The notes under the pieces are model-generated. The model was not told where the DNA came from. It was given only the letters and a program-made list of their open reading frames with translations, and made no database searches. From positions 51,251,974 through 51,315,973 of the forward strand of contig OZ022238.1 in the NCBI GenBank assembly GCA_963978895.1: a DNA stretch of 64,000 nt, written 5' to 3'. Positions 23,149 through 35,900 of this stretch are shown piece by piece. The DNA comes from Erpobdella octoculata (lineage: Eukaryota; Annelida; Clitellata; Hirudinida; Erpobdellidae). The translations under genes and the position numbers were made by a program. The first letter of the stretch is position 1; each line of letters starts with the position of its first letter.

Positions 23149-24821
23149 CATAGGCTATTCTAAGGAATATTTAATAATACACAGTTTTTGTGTGTAACCC
23201 CACAACGTGGACGAACCACGATTAGGGGGTCTGGGGGAGCAGCTGCTACACTTTTTGGTAGCATTTGGGTGTAAATGGAGCCCATATTTGGATACTTGAA
23301 GACTTGAACCACTATTTTCCACCTCCAACAAAAATTTAAAAAATATCAAATTTTAGCTAATATATCAAAACAATTATGATGGGCCTGTGCATTTCAAATG
23401 TTGCAATTTGTTGTTTTGCTGAAAATGGTCTTATTATAATTTTTTACAGGAAACTTTTCATTTTAAAAATGCTAAAATTATATTACTGAATAATAATTCT
23501 TTTGCCAGACTGAGTAGATTAGTAGTCTATAATAGTATATACACGGGGGTGACCCCTGACCCTGTTTTGTAGGCTAGAATCCGCTATATTAACATTTAAC
23601 AACTTTTTACTTAGTACCTAAATTGTATTAAATTGAAATGTACTGATCGTATTAAAATATATTTTATAATTTGAAAAGTACCATTAAATTCAAAGTGTCA
23701 AATTCAATGAACAGACTGCTTAAAAACCAATTTTCTCAGAATCCTTTTGTTTTGGCTTTTTCAGTTTGTCAGCTTCTGCTGACTTTGCCTCTGCGAACAT
23801 TGACGAGAACCATTTCTGTTGTTTGTGTTTTTTTGGTTCAACATTACGCCTATCTTTTTTCCAGTTTGGAATACTAATCTCCAATGTGGCATTTATTAAG
23901 TACCTAATGACAATTCAACACTGACTGCAACTGAATGACTTTTCTCCAGTTTGGAATACAAATGTCTAATGTGGCATTTATTAAGTACCTAAGTACAATT
24001 TAATACTGAGTGCAACTGAATGCTTTTCTCCAGTGTGGATTACAGATTACAGTGTGGATTATGTGACATTTAGCAATTAAGAACAGTTCAACACTAACTG
24101 CATCTGATTGACTATCCCCCAGTGTGGATTACATCATTACAATGTGAAAGTTACTTCCTAAGGAAAAACATTATTCTACAATTTCATACTTTAATAAATA
24201 GGAGAAAAAGTTGAAAAACTCTTTTCCATTATCTAATGTGTAATTTTTTCATATTGATGAATGATGATTGATGAATATTAGTTAAGGTACCTTTTTGTCC
24301 TCTTTAAAAAAAAAAATCGTCTATTTTTTGGGGTGCTTTAGCACGCTTCATAATAAAATTTTCTATTAGTTTGTGCTGTAAAGTAAATAAAATTATTTAT
24401 AAATAATTATTTTTAAACATAAATTTCATAAATATAAAATTATTTAATACTTATAAGCATTACGCAGTAGACGATGACGATGCAGTGCAGACGAATGCAT
24501 GCGCTCATGACTAACGAGAAGTCGAAAAACAAAAAGTGAATTTAAGTAAATAGGTACTATAATAATATAGATCTATTTTTAGAATACCGTTATTTGAATA
24601 AAATAAAATACAATACAAGTTATATTTTATTGCTATATAAATTGATGTTTTTCGCACTAATTAATAATTATTATTGGGTTTAAAATGTTAAAAATGCAAT
24701 CGAAAATTAACAATATTAAAATATAACATATTTAATAATACACAATTTCAAATTTAAAAATGCACGACTTTTTTTAAAGATACACACTTTGTGTATTAAT
24801 ACACAGTTAAAATAGCCTATG
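23149..24821. mobile_element. Non-autonomous hAT-like DNA transposon, 1,673 bp
   Basis: Begins CATAGGCTATTCTAA and ends with the inverted TTAAAATAGCCTATG (15-bp TIR, one mismatch). It is flanked on both sides by the perfect 8-bp duplication TTTTTAAC (23,141-23,148 and 24,822-24,829). Subterminal inverted stretches continue (AATAATACACAG / CTGTGTATTAATACACA). The interior holds about four degenerate copies of a ~75-bp block around TAATGTGGCATTTATTAAGT and no transposase. An 8-bp duplication fits hAT; P and Merlin are alternatives. Confidence 0.75.
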
Positions 24822-25838
24822 TTTTTAACTAGTTATACCTGTATATATATAAATATGGTTTTAAATTAGCTCTCGAAAGTGGGCCTACCAGACCGGATTT
24901 TAGTATTAGCGAACAAATAAACCACATCCTGCTAGCATATACATACAACCACCACGCACGCAAGACTGCGTGGTTTTTGCGAACTTATAAATACAAATCG
25001 AGAACGTCTACTAGCACCCTGTGAGCATTGTACACTCATTCTGTGTATGGTTCACGAATAATTACCTACTGAATAAACAAACGTTTAATTCAAATTAGTC
25101 GTTATTGCACTATTAGATTTGTAAGAATGTCATTTTTTTAAATAATTGGTTTGTTTTTATTAAAGATGTTAAATGGCGGGTATCTCGAATGACAAGAGTT
25201 CACTTTTACTCAAATTATTATATAAACCTTGAAGATGTTTGCAGGTTTTACCGGCGATCTTTCTTGAAAAAAATACAAAACAAATTTAAAATGATAGAAA
25301 TAAATAATTACAACGTTATAGCGGTTTCAGACCGTTTTAGTATTGGTACGTTGCCATACCACCAGGTGGGATGCCCTGTTGTAGAATTTCATTCGATTCT
25401 AAAACTCAGTTTTTCCTTTCTATAATTAACATACTCTGGTGTAGAATTTTTTCCTATTGGGCAATGATGAGAAGAATAAATTTTAGAGCGTGTGTCGAAC
25501 ATTTTAAATCATTCGTACATCATAAGATGAGATGAAATACTTGCATCCTGTGACAGTATCGACTTCCACAGTGCATTATAAAACGCGTTGCGTTCTATTG
25601 TTGATCATTGTCGAATAGATTATTGCTGTAGTATTTTCGAAGTTCTGATACTTTGATTTAAACTAAACATAGTCTGGAAATTGAATGGTTTTCATCACTT
25701 CTTTTCATATCTATTTTATTATCATCCTTTAATGCAATGTAATGTATTAAATATAACTTTCTATTATTAATTGTAACCAGTCACCTCCTGTGTGTACTCA
25801 AATCTGTTCAAGGCGCAATTGGAAGAAATTAAGACGAA
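24822..25838 (+). other. Region upstream of ABCG2
   Basis: AT-rich DNA with no supported coding exon. At 24,838-25,110 a TATA-like TTATAAATA, then about 90 nt later AATAAA, resembles a solo LTR; boundaries are not convincing. A possible 3' splice site (AACCAG at 25,775-25,780) precedes the ABCG2 start, so a 5'UTR exon may lie further upstream. Confidence 0.35.
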
Positions 25839-28800
25839 ATGATGAATTCCGAAAATGAACACAACAACGGAGGAGTGGATCGACATCAGCACGACGATGC
25901 TTCAAAACAACCGGGAGCGCCCGTTTTACGCGATCACCTAGAGTTGAACATCGACAACAACTTCGGAGAAGCAAATAATGACGCAAGTCGAGAAAAATTG
26001 CAACTTTTACAGAGGAGTAATGGAGATTTGCAAAAGCAATTCGGAAAGATCGTTATGTCTCTTCACGACGTCTCCTATCGGATCAAGGTGCCTGGCCCGA
26101 GGCGTTGTTGTGCCAAGAAGGTGGATCAAGTAATCCTCAAAAATTTGAAGTGAGTACCGTTGAGCCTTTCTTACCGTATAGTTTTTATTAATTGTTTGCC
26201 TGTATTGAAATGTTAGTTTATAATAGCACTATTATTAAGATAATTCTTCACTTCAGCAGTAGCCCAAGCTTTACTGAAATAAACAAAAAGCTTAAGTTCT
26301 TAAGTTTTTATATTCTTAAAAATTATAAATATCCTCTCATGATAAACTATTGAAATTAAAGTTCTAAATAACAAGGTAATTTGAAGTTTTGAATTTTAAA
26401 TATTATTAATTTTAAATGTTTTCCACATGACAATTTTTGGCTCAATTTAATTTAGAAATTTAGATAAGTTTGCTCATTGAACTTTGCAACTATTGTTTTG
26501 CATTTTCGTCAAGCGTTTGTAATTTTTGGTTCTGATATATCTAGGCAGCCAGCTAACCAAAGATGGACTATGTCTTGTGCTAATTGCGAGCCAGTCCCAA
26601 GCCTGGAGAAAGGAGGACGGAAAAGTTAAAAGGATCAAATTATGATCCACAACAGGAAGTACTTTAGGTGCTTTCTACATACAGCCATTTCAGTCTTAAA
26701 ACACCTGGTTTAAAGGACTATAAACTATTATACAAAAATATGTCTTGTCGTGAAACTCTTTCTTGGGCCTGAAGTCAATTTTTAGTGTTGGAAAAAATGT
26801 CTTGATCCAATCCCTGCAAGAAACTAACTATGAAAACCTGTTGACAAACCAGTCCTGTTAGTGTTCCATTTCTTTGGCGAGGATAATCTGAAAATGTGGA
26901 TGCTTTATATAGACACAGTGTGACTAAGTCAATAATTTTTTACTCCTTAAAAGCAACAGTAACAATAATTTTACTTTAAATTCTCTTTATTACATCAAAT
27001 CTGCATTTCCTCGGGTATCTCTTTGGGGATTTCCCAAAAAAAACCTATGCTGCTAAAGTGAATAATTATTTATATATAGATTATTAAATATTGATTTAAT
27101 TAGTTTTTGAAAGAATTTTGCACTTCAATTTGAGAGTCATGGATTTATTAATTAATTTTTTTTATTTATTCAGTGGAGTCTTCAAACCGGGCATAAATGC
27201 AATTCTCGGTCCCACCGGGAGTGGAAAGACCACGTAAGTCGCATATAAATAATTAATTCTTTTTTATAAATTTCATGTGGTCAACAATTTGACTAAAAAA
27301 AACCTTTTCTCTTTCTATCAGCATCGGTTACTATCGGTTTCTGAGTTTACGATAGTGTATTCAGTTTTATAAATAATTAATTCATAATATTTCTGTCTTC
27401 TAATCTTTTTATTCTTTCTTAATCAAGGTTGTTGAATGTACTTGCTGGGAGAAAGTCCAAGGATAACCTTACTGGAAAAGTGTTGCTGAACGGACAGAAG
27501 CAGCCCTCTAACTTTAAGAACATTGCTGGATACGTTATTCAAGTAAACAAGCATTTCTAATTTTTATATTTGGACTTTTAAAATGCGTATTATATTTTAT
27601 TTATTAACTTGTGGTTTTCACGTCCCAGGGACGCGTGTTTTATACATTATGATGAACATATATTGAATTAGTTTAAGTTGTTTAAATATTTTGTTATTTA
27701 TTTATATAATTATTTATGAAATTAATTTGCCATAGATACCAAAGCGTCATGCACGTCTTATACTGAGTCATGCTGTGCTATTATATTTTATAGTGTTTAT
27801 AAATTATTTATAAAACTGAATTCATTATCATTTTTAGTGCAAAATCACTTTTATTTGTTTATTGATCCTGACTGGTTTCTTTTGGGATCATGGCAACAGC
27901 TTGTTTAAAATACCAAATTTGGCTTTGTTTAGTGTTACGATACTGTAATTCTAATACAATGTACTGTATGTATGCTGTTTTTAATAATAATAATACTATT
28001 GTTTTGAATTGAAAAATGACTAATTACAGATCACTATTTAACATTTAATGTAAATAATATTTGTTGCTTACTAAATTCTCCACTTTTTATCATCATTATC
28101 ACCACCATCATCATTGTCACTTCTATCTCTTTCATCAACATCATTATCACCGCTACCACCATCAGCATTGTCACTTCTATTTCTTTTATCATCATCATCA
28201 TCATCAATAGTACTGTACTATCTTTATCACCATAAATACTATTGTTACTTTGTCCATTCCCAATTAACTTATTTATTTAATAATTAAATATTGAATTCAC
28301 TTCATTCCGTTTTCCCTGTTTTATTTTTTTAAGGATAACAATTGAGTTTTCATTAATTAAAAATGACATTTAAATAAAACAAATTAATTATTCATACGTC
28401 ATCATCAGGACGACACGGTCATTAATTATTCATACATCATCATCAGGTTGACATGGTCATTAATTATTCACAAATCCACAGGACGACATGGTCATGGGCA
28501 TGTTGACGGTCAGAGAGAACATCAACTTCTCGGCGAGCTTGAGACTGGAAGTGTCGGAAAAGGAAAGGCGCCAGAGAGTGGACGACGTTGTGACCGAGCT
28601 GGGACTGACCAAGTGTGCAGAGACGAGGGTTGGTTGGTTGGTTGATGTTTGTTTTGCTAAATAACTGTTTTTTTGTTCTTATAAGAATTTGTTTTTTTTT
28701 CTTATAAGAATTTGTTTTTTGTTCTTATAAGAATTTGTTTTTTTTCTTTTATATTATTTAATTTTTTTTTATCTCTTTTGAAGATAGAAGTTTAAGATTT

Positions 28801-29312
28801 TTGTCTGTAAAGTTAATGAAGTTGATGTTAGTTTATTATTTCTTGTATATATATGTGTGTTTTCCTATTTTAATAGTTTATAGTATGTATTTTAAGACTA
28901 AAATTGCTAAATAACAGTATGTCAATGAATTACTATTTAGCTTTTCAGTGCACATCAATCTCTGAGAGGATTATTTGAAAATGACACTACTCGTACTACT
29001 TTCAGATCGGCACTTACTACAACCGAGGCGTATCCGGCGGAGAGAGGAAACGTACGAGCATCGCCATGGAGTTGATCACGTCGCTGAAAATCCTCTTCCT
29101 GGACGAACCTACCACGGGTCTCGATGCAAGCACTGCACACGTTGTCATCTCCATTCTCAAAAAGTCAGATATATATATATATATATTTATATTTATATTA
29201 ATTTATTTGTATCATTTTTAGATGGTGATGGTCGGTGGCTCAGTTGATAAGAGCGCTTGCATTTAGGCGAGGCGGTGTTGCCGTAGACACGTGGGTTTGA
29301 TTCTTAGTAGAG

Positions 29313-29406
<94 letters not shown>

Positions 29407-30247
29407 GTGACATCTAGATGAACTTTAGATTTTTTTATCAATTGCAACATTTTTATGGCCTAAATTATTTCTTATAAAGTCATTTTTTAATCAATTGCAA
29501 CATTTTTGCGACCTAAATAATTTTTCTAATTTCTTATAAAGTCATGTTTTATATCTCCACACTCAACTATCAACTTTTATCTATGAGGGTCTGTGTTCGT
29601 ATCTTAAGGTTCACCACTTAAATGCTTTCGTTCTTGATAAAATAAAATGTCTTTAACCAAAAAGGTTGTTGATGAGAACTGCTGTTTTGTTTAAAAATTA
29701 TTTTTACTGATTTAGGGGTTTTTTTTTGTCATTTTATTTCATTCTGGGTTTCTGATAATTATCAAATATATATATATACATACACACACATACAAACATC
29801 ATTGTGCTTTCATGATAGGAATTTTGTGGCTTTATAGATATAATAGATATTTTAGTTCTTATTCATTTAGATATTGAATATATAACTTTCTGTGTAACTT
29901 GAAATTCATATGACTCGGCTTGTATTCCAGACTCGCCAATAAGGGTATGACCATAGTCCTGACGATCCATCAGCCGAGGTATTCGATCTTCAAGATGTTC
30001 GACAGACTGTTCGTTCTATCTAAGGGGGAGTGTCTCTACCACGGACCGTCTAATCAATGCCTGGATTTCTTTGCTAATTCAGGTTAGCAGCAGGCCATGT
30101 GTAGTCGGTATTCTGTTTAGTATACCGATGACTGTCGTCTGCTAGCCGTCATGTTGTTTTTATTTCTAATTTAGTTTGTTTTTGAGTTTCTATCCATTTA
30201 ATAGGAATAAATTTAAGATTTATATGCACATTATTATTATTATTATA

Positions 30248-30298
<51 letters not shown>

Positions 30299-31913
30299 GA
30301 GCAAAGGGTGGTATATATTGTCAATAGATTTATATTTTTACATATTGGTAATATTGTTTTCCACACTGGTAACATTGTTTTATATATGGTAACATTGTTT
30401 TAAATACTTGTATTATTGTACATAGTTTTATAATTTTAACTACTGTTAATAAACATTGTGCCCGGCATTATATTTTTCGACAGTGTTGAATCTGTGCGCG
30501 TGGTCTTTTATTAATGTTCTTTTCTCTATCTTTAGAGACAAGGGTCGATGTATTTCTTCAAAAAATCGTCTACAAAGCGTTTTATCAAGAAAAAAATATA
30601 AAAATAATATAGCAATTTGAGCATCAAACAGAAGTGCCTGGCTGCTAACTGCACAGTTTTTGAACTTATCTCCTTGAGACATTCTCATCATCATTTCATT
30701 TCATTTCTTTTTTTATATTATCTTAGCCTAGCCTTTATCTTATCGTTTGCATCACCACGGAAACCCGTGCCACTTTCTGTTTTATCTATATATATAGCTA
30801 TTAATATTACATTTTGTGTTTTTAATTTGTGTTTTATCTTGACAGCTGTGTTTTATCTTGACAGCTGTGTTTTGTGTTGTGTTGTTATGTGCTTTTCTTA
30901 TTTGTATTGTGAATGAGTATTTGTATCGCGACAGAGTATTTGTATTGGAAGTGTACATTTTGTATTGCATCAGGATTGAATGTTAGTATTGTATCAGGAT
31001 TGAGTATTTGTACCATACATGCACATTTTCTGTTATTTGTAGTAGGATTGAGTATTTATATTATATATGGATTGAGTATTTGTGTTATAGTTGTATACAT
31101 TTTGTATTGTATTGGGATCAAGTGTTTGTATTGTATCAGGATTGAATATTTGTATCATACGTGCATATTTTGTATCAATTGGAGATTAAGTGTTTTTATT
31201 GTAGGTGGTGCACTCATTACATCATACAGTAATGTTTAAATTATTGATTGCAATTGTTTTAATTAAGCAGGTTACATATGCGAGTGATATAATATATCAC
31301 TCACTCACTGATTCTGTCACGCTTACGTAATTAGTCGTATAGATGATATCAATGTGCACGTAAGAATTTATTGCGCGAAGGCGTGTAATAAAAGTTATTA
31401 TGCAATTGTACCTATCTAAGTCTTAAGCAGGTTACATATGCGAGTGATATAATATATATATATAATAATATAATTATGCAGGTTACATATGCGAGTGATA
31501 TAATATATATATATAATAATATAATTATGCAGGTTACATATGCGAGGAGCACGACAATCCTTCGGACTTCATTCTTGACGTACTATCCGGGAACTGCTAC
31601 AATCCGGCCGCTGCTGCTAAAGCCGTTGATGCGATCGGTAAAATAATTTAAATTTTTCTAGGTATTCGAGTAACTTCAGCCAACCTGCAGATGATTATTG
31701 AATCTCATTATCATATATTAATCAATTTTATCTTTGTAATCTTCACAATTTTGCCGTTGACTTTTAAATTATCTCATCTGTAAGATTAATCTGGAATTTT
31801 CGAAAAGAAAAAAAACGGAAAAAGAAAATGTATTTCAAGAATTAGATCAGATATGCAATAAATTCTTGTTTTCTGTTAACAGCTAATTCAAGGATGAAAG
31901 TAAACATTTCACT

Positions 31914-31964
<51 letters not shown>

Positions 31965-32953
31965 GTTTTTCAGTCTCCCTTCCCTCTCTCTCTCTCTAAC
32001 AAAAAGTGTTGACAATGTAGCATTTTGTATTCCCAGAACACCAAGATGATTCATGTAAAGTAGATTTTGAAGATACCAAAGAAGGTATTTCACTTGTAAT
32101 AATTTCATTTAAAATTAGATTTTTGATTCTTTACCATTTAGTTTGAAAACAATTTACTGTATCATAAATAATAAGTGGTTGTTTTGTTACCTCTATTTTA
32201 GTTGTACCTTGACCTTTGAACATAACCTAGAGGTTATATAACAATGCGTCCTTTTTCAATTCTATCTCGGTGAACTAGTTATACATTTATTTGTGTGTCC
32301 TTTATTTATGCTAGCCATGCCGGGTTCAGTTTTCATGATGGTATCATCATCATTTATTTTTTAAATGTCCCTATTCCACGCTAGGCTAGGGTTGGACGTT
32401 TTTTCCATGTCAGGTCCCTCCACAAGTCCCGATCCAGGGCAGACTTATATTTTGATATAATTTTACCATTATACCACCTATTTATATCAGTCATATGCAT
32501 CATACGTGATTGTCATACTGCTGTTTAAATTATTTTGAACTCTGACCTCACGACAGCTGACAAAGAAGATGCAGCGGGGAATTCCCACCATCATCTCGTC
32601 GGACATTTCTCGGAATCGACATGGAACGACGAGTCAGAAAGTTTTTAATTTATTTTTATTAAATATTAATTTAAATAATTATTATTTACTAATAATTAAA
32701 ATAATTATTATTTACTGTTAATTAAAATAATTATTATTTGCTATTGATTTAAATAATTATTATTTACTGTTAATTTAAATAATTATTATTTGTTATTAGT
32801 TTTCACTATTTAGTGTTATATATCATTTGATGGATTGTTCTTTTTTTCAAAGTCTTCTGTTTTATATTTGCGTGCTCGTTATAAAAGGTGACAGTTTCTC
32901 TGATCCTTAAAGTGCTAGATGATACAGTTTAAATCATGCTGACATCACCCAGA

Positions 32954-32996
<43 letters not shown>

Positions 32997-35900
32997 TCTC
33001 ATCTGGTATACACACCTAGACAAACACTGACACTTTTACACACACACATTTTTCGTTTGTGAGAATTGTTAGAATATTCATAAGTTATTAATTTTTTCGA
33101 CTGTATTGCCGTGACGAAGTAATTACTGACATTTCATTCATAATTTCATTTCATACAATTACGATCTTAGATTGAAACTCGAGTTGAAGGGGCAGGAGGA
33201 CTCCTCGACAGCAGAAATTACGGACTTGCCAAAGTTCTCCAGTTTCAAGTCTGCTTCATTCTGCAAGCAGGTTGGCTGGCTTGCTTTGTTTGGTGTTTTT
33301 GAATTGATTTTTCATCTGTTTTTTTATATAAAATTATTTTTATGAATTATTTTGATTAATTTTTGTTTGTTTTTATATTTTTATAGAATTTCCGATTTTT
33401 TAGATAATTTTTTCCCCTTTTTAAGTCCATTTTATGTCTACTTGTCATTGCTTGTATCATTTCAGCATTTATTATTTCAGTATGTATATTATGGTGTCAG
33501 ATAATTGTGACATTATGGTGTCAGGTAATTGTGACATTATGGTGTCAGATAATTGTGACATTATGGTGTCAGATAATTGTGACATTATGGTGTCAGATAA
33601 TTGTGACATTATGGTGTCAGATAATTGTGACATTATGGTGTCAGATAATTGTGACATTATGGTGTCAGATAATTGTGACATTATGGTGTCAGATAATTGT
33701 GACATTATGGTGTCAGATAATTGTGACATTATGGTGTCAGATAATTGTGACATTATGGTGTCAGATAATTGTGACATTATGGTGTCAGATAATTGTGACA
33801 TTATGGTGTCAGATAATTGTGACATTATGGTGTCAGATAATTGTGACATTATGGTGTCAGATAATTGTGACATTATGGTGTCAGATAATTGTGACATTAT
33901 GGTGTCAGATAATTGTGACATTATGGTGTCAGATAATTGTGACATTATGGTGTCAGATAATTGTGACATTATGGTGTCAGATAATTGTGACATTATGGTG
34001 TCAGATAATTGTGACATTATGGTGTCAGATAATTGTGACATTATGGTGTCAGATAATTGTGACATTATGGTGTCAGATAATTGTGACATTATGGTGTCAG
34101 ATAATTGTGACATTATGGTGTCAGATAATTGTGACATTATGGTGTCAGATAATTGTGACATTATGGTGTCAGATAATTGTGACATTATGGTGTCTGATAA
34201 TTGCAATATTAATTAACTAATATTGCAGGAATACATTATATCCTAGAAGCAGCCCATATACATGTGACTTTATTAGATTTAATTTAATTTTCATTCATCT
34301 CATATAAATGTTTAATTAATTAACTAATTAATTAATTAATTTAAATATTCCGTAAAAGTTCCGAGCTGTCGCTTCGAGGACATGGCTCGGCACGACAAGA
34401 AACCGTCACGCTCTCATGACGCAGGTAAGTAAACTCTCTCTTGTGATTGGTTGGTTTTTGTATTTGTTTGTATATTTTTTCGTACCTGTGTTTTTTTATT
34501 TAGTTTTATTATTTAATAATTAAATCATTTTTTTCTAATTTAGTTTTATTCATGTAGTGAACTTGATATTAATGAATGATTCGGTACATCCCTATTGATA
34601 TATCGTGGGTCTTGACTTATTTTTTTTTTCCGAATGCCTTTTTCCAGATATTTTCCGCTGTCATCCTGTCGTTGATTGTCGGCTCGATCTACTATCAGAT
34701 CGACAAGTCCACGCACAGCGGCGTCACACGCATTCAGAACAGGTGACAATTTTGTAAATAGTTATTTTCTATATGTAAATTTATTTTATAATCGATACTT
34801 TTATTAATCAATATTGAAAATTGTTTATTTATTAGTAATACATGTAGGTTATTTATTGTTGTTTATCAATAATACATTTATTTTATCATTACTATTTTGA
34901 ATTATTATATATATATATATTGCATAAATTTACAGAGTTGGAGCCTTCTTCTTCATCGTTATGAACTATGTGTTTGGAAACATGTCGGCCGTTGATATTT
35001 TCATCAAAGAGAGATCCATCTACATGTAAGCGACCAATCAATTTCTGCTTGCTCCGTAGCCGGGGGGTGGGTTGATACGGATGTCGAAATGGGGCCGTAT
35101 ATTTATTTATCTTTTAGCTTTCATCGTTCTGAATATGTTATTTGAATTTATATAATAAGTATTCTAAGTTGTAAATCTCGAACTCTAGTTTTGATCAGGC
35201 ATGCCACTAAATGACAGTTGTATCATAGTTGTCTTGTATTGTAAATCAGTGGAATTGTTACGATTAAAATAATAATAATAATAATAATGATGATGGTAAT
35301 AATAATGATATTATTATGATATAATGATGGACACATTAAAACATTTTCTCATCTCCTCCACCACGCAGCCACGAAGTAATCAGCGGTTACTACTCCGTTC
35401 TCGTCTACTTCCTCGCCAAGCTTCTCTTCGACGTTCTTCCACAGAGGATAATACCGATAACGTTGTTTGCTGTCATCACCTTCTTCATGATCGGTTTGTA
35501 CGATTTTTAGCGTATTTTTTTTGTACTATTAGTTGTGTTTGTTCAAATGCATTTTCACGCGTGTGTATATGTGTGTGTAATACTTTACAGCATGTGTTTT
35601 TATTTGCACGTAATTCCACATCGACAAACGTGAGTTGACACGCCTCGATAAAATCGGAATTGTCGATGTGATATAGCCGTTAATGTCTGAATGTAAAATG
35701 TAGCGTTGGGTTTGTGCTTGACTATTTCACACCGACCGATTTGATCTGATTTTGTTTTGTGTTTGGTGTTGTCGGGTTGGGTTTTTTTTGTCGATGTGTA
35801 CAGGGCTTAACATGTCACAAATGTCATATTTATTACGCTTATGTTTATTAAATGTTTTCATTACTACACTTTAATGTCGACGTATCTTGTTAACAGCAGG

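Noticed and set aside
29224..29305. Genuine tRNA gene
   Set aside because: Box A and B are recognisable, but the arms do not fold as a normal tRNA and the unit is dispersed; called SINE instead.
33488..34206. CRISPR-like array
   Set aside because: Direct repeats without unique spacers, in a eukaryotic intron.
33434..34216. Long open frames on both strands with 8-residue repeats
   Set aside because: Pure by-product of the 24-bp minisatellite; open in several frames, inside a spliced intron, no flanking domain.
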